From: G963664585 sp963664585
GTDB taxonomy: Bacteria; Bacillota; Clostridia; Oscillospirales; Ruminococcaceae
Length of the DNA: 64,000 bases
Direction of reading: 5' to 3'
Assembly: GCA_963664585.2 (NCBI GenBank)
Contig: CAXXEO010000021.1
Span: 62,001-126,000, forward strand
Shown: piece by piece, positions 44,101 to 50,640 of the stretch
Numbering within the stretch: the first letter of the stretch is position 1
Layout: every line of letters starts with the position of its first letter
Notes under the pieces: generated by a model
Databases searched by the model: none
Told to the model about the DNA's origin: nothing
What the model saw: only the letters and a program-made list of their open reading frames with translations
Program-made: the position numbers and the translations under genes

Positions 44101-44978
44101 AGGTTCATCACCTCGTCATGACCGAGCCGGATCGTCAGAAATTCCCGTGAAGGGGATTTATAAAAATCATGGGCGCCGGCACTCAGATCGTGAATCCAAA
44201 ATCCCCTGTCCTGCCCTTCATCGTTGAAGTTCAGGGCATTGATGGCGCCGCTGTAGTATGTATTCCGGCAGCTTTGTAACTTTTGCGGCCGGTGAATATG
44301 CCCGAGCGCCACAAGGTCGAAGCCTGCCGTGTCCAGAACTTCCGGCATGATAACCGGCTCAAACTGCGCAAGGAACTGCGTCTGCCCGCTTTCGGTGTTG
44401 CATCCGGGCACCGTGTAGTGAGATATAAGCACCGACGGCAGCGACCCGCACTGCGCTCGCAGCCCCAGAATAATCTTTCCGAGCTCCTCTGTAAAAACCT
44501 GATTCTCTTCCTCTTTGGAAAGTCCGGGGAATTTGGCCCGGTATGCTCCCCGATCGAAGCCGGGCAGGGCCGCGACTGTAATTACCATTTTTGCCGTATC
44601 AAGAGGAATGGCGAACACACCCGGTTCGGTGGCGATTGTCACTCGCTGGCTGGATCTAAAATGCGCCTTCAACATTTCAAACTGCTCTTCGCCGTCGTGA
44701 TTCGGTGTGCCCCTTAGAACAACGACGGGGCAGAGATCGGAGAAGGCTTCAATGGCCTGAATCGCCGTTTTGGTTTCGTCGAGTCCCCTGTCTGCCCACA
44801 CCCTTGCCTGATGGAACACATCCCCCGATACCACCATCAGGTCAGGCTTTTTAATCAGCGCCATCTCGTGCATATGGTTGAGGCACATCCCGGTGTCGGC
44901 TGCCCTGAGGTTCACGCCGTCTTTTTCAGGGCCGGGGAAGCTGCCAATGTGCCAGTCGGCGGTATGCAGTATCTTCAC
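41145..44978 (-). CDS. SbcD-SbcC single-chain fusion (Mre11-Rad50-like)
   Basis: 1277 residues. The N-terminal ~400 are an SbcD/Mre11 phosphoesterase: TADWHIG (D8, H10), SGDVFH, GTPNHDGEE and ALGHIHRP. From ~410 an SbcC/Rad50 ATPase follows: Walker A GKNGAGKSS (about 437-445), long coiled coils, a C-x7-C apex (CIDPGNAKC, about 846) where the zinc hook is usually CxxC, then LSKSGGEKVKAS (about 1182) and Walker B MLFIDEPP (about 1214). It would process DNA ends for phage recombination. The two activities are normally separate proteins. GTG start with GGGGAGG, overlapping the previous stop by four bases. Confidence 0.9.
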   Translation of the reverse strand: MKILHTADWHIGSFPGPEKDGVNLRAADTGMCLNHMHEMALIKKPDLMVVSGDVFHQARVWADRGLDETKTAIQAIEAFSDLCPVVVLRGTPNHDGEEQFEMLKAHFRSSQRVTIATEPGVFAIPLDTAKMVITVAALPGFDRGAYRAKFPGLSKEEENQVFTEELGKIILGLRAQCGSLPSVLISHYTVPGCNTESGQTQFLAQFEPVIMPEVLDTAGFDLVALGHIHRPQKLQSCRNTYYSGAINALNFNDEGQDRGFWIHDLSAGAHDFYKSPSREFLTIRLGHDEVMNLNHGGIDDAARRGTVSGKIVRVLYSCTEEESKALNRPVLEKQLYDDGAFSVSEISPEKITVSTNKNELSEKTDPEANLIDYLNEKAYPDDKIKSIMEAAAPIVSEATAGIVTSRLTGIFVPLDIEVKNYRNYEEERFCFRDITFCTINGKNGAGKSSLFMDAILDCLYEEPREGDLTGWIRAGESARSGLISFTFMIGDKTFRVTRTRAKSGKATLNISEKADDEWVNRSAEKIRDTQDKIVDILGMDSLTFRSCALIMQDQYGLFLQADKEDRMTILGNILGLGIYSDMEQLSRNRVTDLNRIISQKKFVMEGLAADVSGAGEIETKFCERNDEAEKSAKEIETLSLARDNIRLQLSGRLEAAQRAAKVRDGIGTLTVKEAAVTGQIGEQEAIVRQADGVLANEQAIEAGIQGYDSLLAKEKETLAQISALAEKSRELPSLQTDIKRCESDALRANSARQEVAGRISAIGAMLQKEPELKQAFDRLWEEKKRLTTLENRSQLYITLSESISNLQKRQADAKAEFSAEAARRKTVIEGLTAKAQMLDNSRCIDPGNAKCVFLEDAIRAKGEMDHYRESCSKWKEAELTKLEDIKGGIETLIHQREAVGYDADQIQALRVLVASLESEAREYEKLDALREQLGLYKERLHAVDTSIADIAERLAQANRKAIEAHKAAESLAAFQQEYIILKSRILMAQDWLEKEKQLPIARERKAVAEKRRAELLAELAALKSELADKLRDLEKETALCEDTDRLESDLRAVERVILAKQSAANGLHAEIGALRQQLTMIELKKDQIKDFLKEVNWLAEQVSRFEILKDAFSQDGIPHNIIRSMLPMLTATANSILGQMTGGKMGMEFITDKILKSGSKKEVPALDIVVEEYGKDSLPYLSKSGGEKVKASLSAVLALAEIKSSQAGIQLGMLFIDEPPFLDGDGIQAYCDALETIQRRYVNMKIMAITHDPTMKARFPQSLDVIKTDGGSKVIFN

Positions 44979-45361
44979 TGTTGCCTCCCCTCCGTTTCCA
45001 GTGCTTGCAGCACTTGCGTACAGATGCGCCCGTACTCGGCGGTCAGGGACCGAATATCATCATCGGTGAGGGAGTCGAACACAATCCCGTCCGGGCTCCA
45101 TTTCTCTCGCACGATGGCGATATCCCCCACTATCGGCTGACCGTGCCTGTATGTTTCATAAAGCAGACATCCCAAAGGATTGGGTAGCAGTTTCTTGCGA
45201 AGTCCGTCTTCATCCACGAGCATGCAGAACGGGCGGCGAAGACCTTTCGGGTGAACCAGTTCAATATATCCGCCGATGGCCTCCTGAAGCCCCTTATGCA
45301 GCGGCTCATGAACCTCAATGATCGATATTTTGCAGTTGGTTGTAATGACCATTGCTTTCAT
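44975..45361 (-). CDS. DUF3846 domain protein
   Basis: 128 residues. GYIELVHPKGL, FCMLVDEDGLRKKLLPNPLGCLLYE and HGQPIVGDIAIV are the DUF3846 pattern found in phage and conjugative element replication regions. The C-terminal ~35 residues are helical. Overlaps the AbrB-like gene and the SbcDC gene by four bases each. Function unknown. Confidence 0.8.
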   Translation of the reverse strand: MKAMVITTNCKISIIEVHEPLHKGLQEAIGGYIELVHPKGLRRPFCMLVDEDGLRKKLLPNPLGCLLYETYRHGQPIVGDIAIVREKWSPDGIVFDSLTDDDIRSLTAEYGRICTQVLQALETEGRQQ

Positions 45362-45630
45362 TTCGATTTCCCCTGCCCTTCCCTGCGCTTAAACTCCTTT
45401 AGGCACTCAGGGCACAGATGGACGCCGTTATGTACAATTAGCCGTTCTTCTTCCCTGTTGCCACAGCAGACACATTGCAGCCTGATGGGGGACATCACAA
45501 TCATCCTGTCTTCAATTACATATATTTCCATTGGGGTGTCAGCGTCAATGCCCATGGTATCCCTTAACTCCTTCGGGAGAACGATACGTCCCAAAGTGTC
45601 GACGCGCCGTACAATACCTGTAGCTTTCAT
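45358..45630 (-). CDS. AbrB/SpoVT-type regulator with zinc-ribbon tail
   Basis: 90 residues. TGIVRRVDTLGRIVLPKELRDTMGI at the N-terminus is the AbrB/MazE swapped-hairpin DNA-binding domain; CVCCG...CPECL forms a C-terminal zinc-ribbon. It may act as a regulator of the early operon. It shares ATGA overlaps with both neighbours. Confidence 0.85.
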   Translation of the reverse strand: MKATGIVRRVDTLGRIVLPKELRDTMGIDADTPMEIYVIEDRMIVMSPIRLQCVCCGNREEERLIVHNGVHLCPECLKEFKRREGQGKSK

Positions 45631-46748
45631 GACTGCTCACTCTCCTTCTGGCATTTCATGCATAACGGCTTTCCAAGCCTTCGCTTCGAAAAGTCAGATA
45701 CCGTTTGCGTAATTTCACGGCCGCAAACGTGGCAATGGAGGCCATCAAGAATGGGATCATCATCCGGGTTAAAGGAGGAAGCACTAGGCTCTGGAGTGCC
45801 TTCCTTCGATGGCGTTACGAAGTCCTCCATAGGATCATCGATACGGTCGGACGCAAACGCCGCATTGTTTGAATAATCCTCCAGGTCAAAATTTTCAGAG
45901 GAAACGAAAACGGTCTCATGGTTATCGGATGGCAGCACCCGGTTGGAGCCGAACATATTGGAAACGGAGTTCATGCCCTGGTCCAGCATGGCCTTGCGCA
46001 CCTGGGGATCGGAGTAATCGGGGCTGAAGGTGACACGGGGAATGGCGAAAGGCTTCTGGAGTTCCGCTTTGGTATACTGTCCCTTCATGCCGATCAGGGC
46101 GCGAACGACCCGCAGGATCGCACCGGTCATCGCCTTTTCCGCCGCGGTCTTGCGCAGCAGTGTCATGTTCACCAGCACGGAGCGGTCTATGTATTTCTGA
46201 CGATCCACATCGGCAATTTTGTAAGCCTTGCAGGGTTTCCCCCATTTGTCGGCCGCATCGAACCATTCGCCCTTGAAAAGCTTCGAGGCATCCTCCGCAG
46301 CTTTCTTCTCCATGATTCCTTCAATGGACTTATCCATAAATTCCAGTCTGAAACGATCCTCTTCATCGTCCAGATTAATGACCTTTTCATCGCAATGGGT
46401 CTTTCCGGTGCCATCTGGCATTCTCATCGCGCCATAGGCTTTCGCCTTATAGCAGTTTTTTGAAATCATTGACCCGAAAGTGTTGTTGGGGTCGAACTGG
46501 ATGCCGGCCGCCGCGGCCAGTTTCATAAGCAGCGGCTTTGCCGGGGAAAAAGTATCGCTCCAAGCTTCCCCCACCTTCACGCTGCCCACCTTGAAGACAT
46601 CGCCGGAGTTTTCGGACAAATCCGCTTTCACCTCCATCACGGTATATTTATAAAAAGGATTGAGCTGGACTTCGGAAGCAACCGGCATCAGCAAATTGCA
46701 GTCACTGTATTTTTGTTTAATTTCGGCTAAAGCATTTTGAGCATTCAT
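45627..46748 (-). CDS. Putative recombination (ssDNA-annealing-like) protein with zinc-ribbon tail
   Basis: 373 residues from MNAQNALAEIKQ (GGAGGG upstream, ATGA overlap with the preceding small ORF). NPFYKYTVMEVKAD, LLMKLAAAAGIQFDP and YKAKAYGAMRMPDG recall RecT-like and related annealing proteins, where substrate activation and testing of a lysate of related sequences is typical; no exact family is claimed. The C-terminus has an acidic linker and CHVCG...CMKCQ zinc-ribbon. Its place before an SbcDC-type nuclease supports a recombinase role. Confidence 0.55.
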   Translation of the reverse strand: MNAQNALAEIKQKYSDCNLLMPVASEVQLNPFYKYTVMEVKADLSENSGDVFKVGSVKVGEAWSDTFSPAKPLLMKLAAAAGIQFDPNNTFGSMISKNCYKAKAYGAMRMPDGTGKTHCDEKVINLDDEEDRFRLEFMDKSIEGIMEKKAAEDASKLFKGEWFDAADKWGKPCKAYKIADVDRQKYIDRSVLVNMTLLRKTAAEKAMTGAILRVVRALIGMKGQYTKAELQKPFAIPRVTFSPDYSDPQVRKAMLDQGMNSVSNMFGSNRVLPSDNHETVFVSSENFDLEDYSNNAAFASDRIDDPMEDFVTPSKEGTPEPSASSFNPDDDPILDGLHCHVCGREITQTVSDFSKRRLGKPLCMKCQKESEQS

Positions 46749-46906
46749 CGTATACCCTCCATATTGATTTTTGATTTCGCGCATGCTACAATATGGTTGT
46801 TCTGTAAGGGTGTGTTGGCTTCGGCCTCACACTCTTTTTCCATTTGCAGCGATATGTTCATTTTCAGAGGACTCGCCTCTCTTTTGACCACAGAACCTTT
46901 CCGCAT
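46745..46906 (-). CDS. Small ORF upstream of the putative recombinase
   Basis: 53 codons from MRKGSVVKREAS, with AAAGGTAGG upstream. It ends in an overlap with the next start, so it is likely translated and coupled. Basic N-terminus, Cys in two places, no family recognised. Confidence 0.5.
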   Translation of the reverse strand: MRKGSVVKREASPLKMNISLQMEKECEAEANTPLQNNHIVACAKSKINMEGIR

Positions 46907-46923
46907 CAACCTACCTTTCCATT

Positions 46924-47172
46924 TCAGTTTTTCCCTCCCTCCTTTGGCTCTACAGTCAGCCAATGATTGATGATGCAATATGTAAATGCTCCAACAAAGA
47001 GAATGAGGAGCCATTCACCGCCGACAGCGCGATATCCCCGCTCTGCGAAAGCTACCGGGATGGCCCAAAGCGAAACCAGCCATGCGGCGCAGACGGCAGC
47101 CATAAGCTTTACCAGCAGGACCAAAAGTTTTATTACATAGATTTTTGTGGACGCCAAGATCCCATGCTCCAT
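46924..47172 (-). CDS. Small phage membrane protein
   Basis: 82 residues with two hydrophobic segments (about 12-38 and 52-70) and a short charged tail. Early region position; may be a superinfection or membrane modulator, but no family is recognised. Start near GGAGGC in the upstream leader. Confidence 0.65.
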   Translation of the reverse strand: MEHGILASTKIYVIKLLVLLVKLMAAVCAAWLVSLWAIPVAFAERGYRAVGGEWLLILFVGAFTYCIINHWLTVEPKEGGKN

Positions 47173-47205
47173 TTCAAGCCTCCTGTTGATTACGTAACCT
47201 TTTCT

Positions 47206-47457
47206 TTACGAAGCCAAATTTTTTCGCTCTAATGCACGTTCAATTTCCTGTCGATCAAGACAAAATTTCTCACAAAAATAACTCTTTTGAATTCTTCCTG
47301 CCGGCGGCAGAGAATATCCTTTTGCCTTCAGTTCCTTACCTAGCTCTCTCATAATGGCATATGCTTTTGATGAAGATATTCCCAGTATTTCCATGATATC
47401 CTCTTTAAAAAAGAACATCTGCGTTGAGCTTCTTCTCGGTTTAGTTACCATTTCCAT
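47206..47457 (-). CDS. Excisionase/HTH-type DNA-binding protein
   Basis: 83 residues from MEMVTKPRR (GAAGGAG upstream). FFFKEDIMEILGISSSKAYAIMRELGKELKAKG is a winged-helix/HTH of the type seen in phage excisionases and small regulators. It lies in the early minus-strand operon. Excision or gene regulation are both possible. Confidence 0.65.
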   Translation of the reverse strand: MEMVTKPRRSSTQMFFFKEDIMEILGISSSKAYAIMRELGKELKAKGYSLPPAGRIQKSYFCEKFCLDRQEIERALERKNLAS

Positions 47458-47471
47458 CTTTACTTCTCCTT

Positions 47472-47954
47472 CTATTCCAGATTTTTCTCGGCCCACAGCT
47501 TCAACTCTTGGGTGCGAGTTGATATTTCATCCAAATCTTCAATAATACCCTCGAGTAACGGGCGTTCATTTTGGGAGATCACTCCGTCAGACGCGATATC
47601 CAACAAGGATTCCTTAATTTCAGCTGCATTTTTAAATGCAGACAGAAGTTTGATCGTCAGTCTGTCAAGCTCGGCAAGCTCGAGCTTCGGCACACAATGT
47701 ACCCCAAGCGGACACTCATTTCTGCAATAGTAGTTACGCAGTTCCGGAGCATTATAGAGGTCAGCCATCAGTATGACCTTATCCACGGGCACGATTTTGG
47801 TATTGCCGAGCTCATAATCAGCCAGCGAGGATACCGACACACCTAGAAGTTCCGAAGCGCCCTCACGGCTGTTCAACTTGTCATTGTACTTTGCAGCTGA
47901 TTTCCTGCAGCGACAATAAATGTTTTCTGCCGCTTTGGTAGGACTAGCCCCCAT
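47472..47954 (-). CDS. XRE-family regulator with Cys-rich middle
   Basis: 160 residues. REGASELLGVSVSSLADYELGNTKIVPVDKVILMADLY is a Cro/CI-type HTH, though the first helix is preceded by YCRCRKSAAKY. A CRNECPLGVHCV cluster (four Cys including neighbours) may bind metal. The C-terminal helical region ends WAEKNLE. Second gene of the early operon, likely an early regulator. Confidence 0.75.
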   Translation of the reverse strand: MGASPTKAAENIYCRCRKSAAKYNDKLNSREGASELLGVSVSSLADYELGNTKIVPVDKVILMADLYNAPELRNYYCRNECPLGVHCVPKLELAELDRLTIKLLSAFKNAAEIKESLLDIASDGVISQNERPLLEGIIEDLDEISTRTQELKLWAEKNLE

Positions 47955-48002
47955 TTATTTCACCTGCGTTTTCAATTAAAATAGTATTTATCTAGGAGGC
48001 TA

Positions 48003-48017
48003 TTTCCTGTCAGGAAA
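48003..48017. promoter_or_regulatory. Palindromic operator-like site
   Basis: TTTCCTGTCAGGAAA is a perfect palindrome with seven-base arms around one base. It lies at the end of the Cro-like gene, before the next early gene, and has the same TTTCC...GGAA pattern as sites in the 48236-48335 control region. Confidence 0.5.
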
Positions 48018-48213
48018 CTTCATGGGCGAAAAAAATGTCCTCAATTGGTAAACCTAAGAAATCAGAAATTTTTTTGGCCTCAACTAATGTAAACTTTACA
48101 CTACCCACTTCCTTTTTGTAATACGCCGCTTTAGTTTCGAGACTCAGAACTTCTGCCAATGTCTCAGCCGAAATATTTTTCTCAAGGCGGAGTTCTCTTA
48201 ATTTTTCGAACAT
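48010..48213 (-). CDS. Cro-like XRE regulator
   Basis: 67 residues, a single HTH domain (LRELRLEKNISAETLAEVLSLETKAAYYKKE) followed by a short tail. It is the first minus-strand gene facing the repressor across a shared control region, the position of Cro. Start has AAAGGAGG upstream; a consensus promoter lies at 48254-48282. Confidence 0.85.
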   Translation of the reverse strand: MFEKLRELRLEKNISAETLAEVLSLETKAAYYKKEVGSVKFTLVEAKKISDFLGLPIEDIFFAHEVS

Positions 48214-48235
48214 TTTAAAACCTCCTTTCGTAGTT

Positions 48236-48335
48236 TCTTATTGGGATATTCTAATTATAGTTTCCCATTAGGAATATGTCAATATGATTTTGAAAATAAT
48301 ATCTAGTTGGGAAACAATGATGTATTTTCCTAATC
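48236..48335. promoter_or_regulatory. Divergent control region of the lysis-lysogeny switch
   Basis: Minus-strand promoter: TTGACA (48282-48277), 17 bases, TATAAT (48259-48254), i.e. full consensus. Its spacer is TATTCCTAATGGGAAAC, containing an operator-like GGAA...TTCC pair. Related half sites are TATTGGGATA (48239-48248), GTTGGGAAAC (48306-48315) and TTTTCCTAATC (48325-48335). The plus-strand -10 TATAAT of the repressor is at 48344-48349. Repressor binding would block the lytic promoter directly. Confidence 0.7.
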
Positions 48336-48367
48336 AGATACTATATAATCGCCTTGAGGTGTTTTTT

Positions 48368-48739
48368 ATGAATAGAGTAAGACAACTCCGAGAGGAAAAA
48401 GGCTGGACTCAAGGGGAATTAGGCAAGCTTTTGCAGGTTCAAAAGTCAGCTGTTTCAAAATATGAGAGTGGCCACGTGCCCCTGACTGACGACACTATTA
48501 GGAAACTTTGTACAATATTTGATGTAACGGCTGACTACATTATTGGTGCAACAAATATAAGAAATAAAAAAAGTCCCCTCACAGATGAGCAAGGGGAACT
48601 GATTGTTCAACGCGCGCTGAAGGACACAGGCTTACTGTCATCAGACGGTAGCCTGTCTGAAAAAGGGGGCAAAGTTATTTCAGATTTTATTGCTAACAAT
48701 GCCGCTCTTCTCAAGAAGCTTATCGAGGAGAATGAATAA
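48368..48739 (+). CDS. CI-type phage repressor (XRE)
   Basis: 123 residues from MNRVRQLREEKG (GAGGTG six bases upstream). The HTH is at residues ~1-60: WTQGELGKLLQVQKSAVSKYESGHVPLTDDTIRKL, then FDVTADYIIGATN. The C-terminal part is short and helical without a LexA-type protease domain. It is the only early gene on the plus strand and faces the Cro-like gene. It presumably maintains lysogeny. Confidence 0.85.
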   Translation: MNRVRQLREEKGWTQGELGKLLQVQKSAVSKYESGHVPLTDDTIRKLCTIFDVTADYIIGATNIRNKKSPLTDEQGELIVQRALKDTGLLSSDGSLSEKGGKVISDFIANNAALLKKLIEENE

Positions 48740-49070
48740 TTCATTCTCGGTCATATGATCTTTTTTGAGGACGCCATATTCACGGCAAATCTTAACGATT
48801 TCCTGATATGCGGATTCTGGGATAGGGTCCATTCTGTCATACCAACTTTCTCATGATGTCTACGCCGCGTATCGACAATATTATATATTATTTGACATTA
48901 TGATATGTGAAAGATGAAAATTTCATAAATGAAAATTTGTTTTTTATTGACATTTTAGAGGTGACGTGCTTTGAAAAAACCACTCAACTTTATAGCATAT
49001 CAAAAAGCCCCGTCCTATAGGGCGGGGTAAAGTTTTCGCGGTCATGAATGAGACTAAAAGGAGGAATACC
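48740..49070. other. Intergenic region between repressor and integrase
   Basis: Contains a 10-base palindrome right at the repressor end (GAGAATGAAT.ATTCATTCTC) and a GC-rich hairpin at 49005-49027. A minus-strand frame of about 50 codons overlaps the repressor end but has no good support. The AT-rich part around 48880-48950 shows TTGACA at 48946-48951 that may serve the integrase. Confidence 0.5.
49002..49036. terminator. GC-rich hairpin before the integrase
   Basis: CCCCGTCC-TATA-GGGCGGGG with one mismatch; the minus-strand side is followed by CTTTTTG, so it may stop minus-strand transcripts coming from the attachment-site side. Confidence 0.5.
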
Positions 49071-50123
49071 ATGCCGGTATATAAGGATGAAGAGCGCAAT
49101 ACATGGTATTGCAGCTTCTACTATACAGATTGGCGTGGTGAGCGGCGCCTTAAGAAAAAAAGAGGTTTTATAAAGAAAGGCGATGCTCAAAGCTGGGAAC
49201 GGGAATTTCTGAATAAATCCAAGCAGAGCAGCGACATGACCTTTGCCAGTCTGGTAGAACTTTATCTTGCGGACATGGAAAGCCGTCTAAAGGAAAGCAC
49301 CATGGACAATAAGCGGAATCTGATCGAGACAAAAATTCTGCCTTATTTTAAGAAGTTTCAGATAAATAAAATACAAGCTACACACGTACGCAAATGGCAA
49401 AGCGAATTACTAAGCGATGAAAAGGATTATGCGCCTACATACCTAAAGACCATCAACAACCAGCTAAGTGCCATATTCAATTATGCGGTAAAATACTACA
49501 AGCTTCCTGAAAACCCTGCTCGGATCGCCGGCAGTATGGGTAAAAAGAAAGCCGATGAAATGCAAATATGGACTCTCGATGAGTTCAACCAATTCATTGC
49601 AACTGTGGATAAGCCGGCTATCAAACTTGCTTTTGAAATCATGTTCTGGACCGGTCTGCGTGTCGGTGAGTGTGTTGCGCTGACCCCTAATGATGTTTGG
49701 CCAGATAAAATTATCGATGTTAACAAGACAACCTACCGTAAGGACGGTGAGGATCGCGTTTACGACCCTAAGACGACCAAGAGTGCCAGAAGGGTGCCAA
49801 TCCCTGAATTTCTCTATGATAAAATTCAAGCCTATATCAAATCTCTGTATGAAGCTAAGGATACGGACAAGATTTTTTATTTCACCAAGTCGACCCTCAA
49901 TAAGAACCTGGACTATTATGCAAAGCGAGCCGCAGTCAAGCGAATAAGAGTTCATGATCTGCGACACTCCCACGCTTCGCTGCTCATTGAGATGGGACAG
50001 CCGATACTCCTAATTTCTGAACGGCTGGGTCATGAAAACGTGCAAACCACATGGAACACCTATGCACATCTATATCCCAATAAAGGTGTACAATTGGCCG
50101 ACGAATTACAAAAATTAAGATAA
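49071..50123 (+). CDS. int: Tyrosine integrase of prophage 1
   Basis: 350 residues from MPVYKDEERNTWYC (AAGGAGG seven bases upstream). N-terminal AP2-like arm-binding domain (~1-55), SAM-like core-binding domain (~60-150), catalytic domain with FWTGLRVGECVALTPND (Arg), HDLRHSHASLLIEMG (H-x-x-R), RLGHENVQTTWNTYAHLYP (H and Tyr nucleophile). It ends 80 bp from the guaA 3' end, its likely target. Two ATGCCA direct repeats at about 50125-50142 may be arm sites. Confidence 0.92.
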   Translation: MPVYKDEERNTWYCSFYYTDWRGERRLKKKRGFIKKGDAQSWEREFLNKSKQSSDMTFASLVELYLADMESRLKESTMDNKRNLIETKILPYFKKFQINKIQATHVRKWQSELLSDEKDYAPTYLKTINNQLSAIFNYAVKYYKLPENPARIAGSMGKKKADEMQIWTLDEFNQFIATVDKPAIKLAFEIMFWTGLRVGECVALTPNDVWPDKIIDVNKTTYRKDGEDRVYDPKTTKSARRVPIPEFLYDKIQAYIKSLYEAKDTDKIFYFTKSTLNKNLDYYAKRAAVKRIRVHDLRHSHASLLIEMGQPILLISERLGHENVQTTWNTYAHLYPNKGVQLADELQKLR

Positions 50124-50156
50124 TCATGCCAAGTTAATGCCACAATGATAAAAAAT

Positions 50157-50194
50157 CCCCCAGATAACCGCATTGTAGTGCGATTTTCTGGGGC
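50157..50194. terminator. Terminator between integrase and guaA fragment
   Basis: Inverted repeat CCCCAGATAACCGCA / TGCGATTTTCTGGGG (two mismatches) with six Ts on the minus side. It would end guaA transcripts, and perhaps integrase transcripts on the other strand. Confidence 0.75.
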
Positions 50195-50202
50195 TTTCTC
50201 GT

Positions 50203-50310
50203 TTATTCCCACTCTATGGTCGCGGGTGGTTTTGAGGTGATGTCATAGACAATTCGGTTGATATACCGCACCTCGTTAATGATGCGGTTGGATATCTGTT
50301 CCAGCGTATA
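50203..50310 (-). pseudogene. guaA: 3' end of guaA (GMP synthase), attachment site
   Basis: The last 35 codons plus stop of GMP synthase: YTLEQISNRIINEV, then INRIVYDITSKPPATIEWE, a nearly invariant C-terminus. Immediately to the right the frame runs into unrelated sequence (no guaA body). guaA 3' ends are well-known targets of integrases, which carry a copy of the gene end. This copy next to the integrase should be the one prophage 1 brought in; the body of guaA has been pushed away by prophage 2 inserted in the same site. Confidence 0.85.
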
Positions 50311-50640
50311 ACTAAGCCATTTTTCTCCACCAGAACCAACCGATAAATTTGTGGGTGTTTTAGATATTTTAAATTTGCTGTGTATGATGTTGTTGTATTT
50401 TAAATTAGTATATCACAAACGTTACCCAAATTTCAACAAAGTATGTTAACCTGATTTTTTGCTTACCCAATAAAATTTTAAGAGCAATATTCAAGATGAG
50501 GAAAAAGTTTAATCATTCAGCTAGTGTTATTGGCTTAATAGCCCTTTAATTATTGAATTCATAATATTAAATGGATTTGCTCACACCCGTCATTTCTGAT
50601 ACGATTTCTTCTTATTACTCAAACCACGACACATCCACAA
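50311..50640. other. AT-rich left end of prophage 2, no gene seen
   Basis: About 330 bases with many stops on both strands. It contains TATATCACAAACGTTACCC and similar AT-rich stretches. The right end (50611-50640, minus strand) could encode a short VIVDVSWFE tail just after the ATPase-nuclease gene; too short to assign. Confidence 0.45.

Larger units (their letters stand above)
1..50310. mobile_element. Prophage 1: PBSX-like myovirus, left end outside window
   Basis: The order integrase, repressor, replication, terminase, portal, capsid, sheath, tube, tape measure, LysM/XkdQ-type hub, baseplate, fibre, XkdX, holins and endolysin is the PBSX/skin-type layout, read from right to left. A tyrosine integrase sits beside an orphan guaA 3' end at the right boundary. 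The left boundary lies beyond position 1, because defence cargo still fills the first 4.7 kb. A 7-kb cargo block splits the head genes and a methyltransferase splits the tail genes. Apparent frameshifts in baseplate J and in the aldo/keto reductase suggest decay. The identity of the element is clear; whether it can be induced is unknown. Confidence 0.9.

Noticed and set aside
48690..48833. Minus-strand ORF reading MDPIPESAYQEIVKICREYG
   Set aside because: Looks protein-like but overlaps the repressor end and has only a weak upstream site; could be a real small gene but support is too thin.
50611..50640. Short VIVDVSWFE reading frame after the ATPase-nuclease gene
   Set aside because: It resembles a protein C-terminus but too few codons remain to name it; the frame is lost upstream within the nuclease gene.
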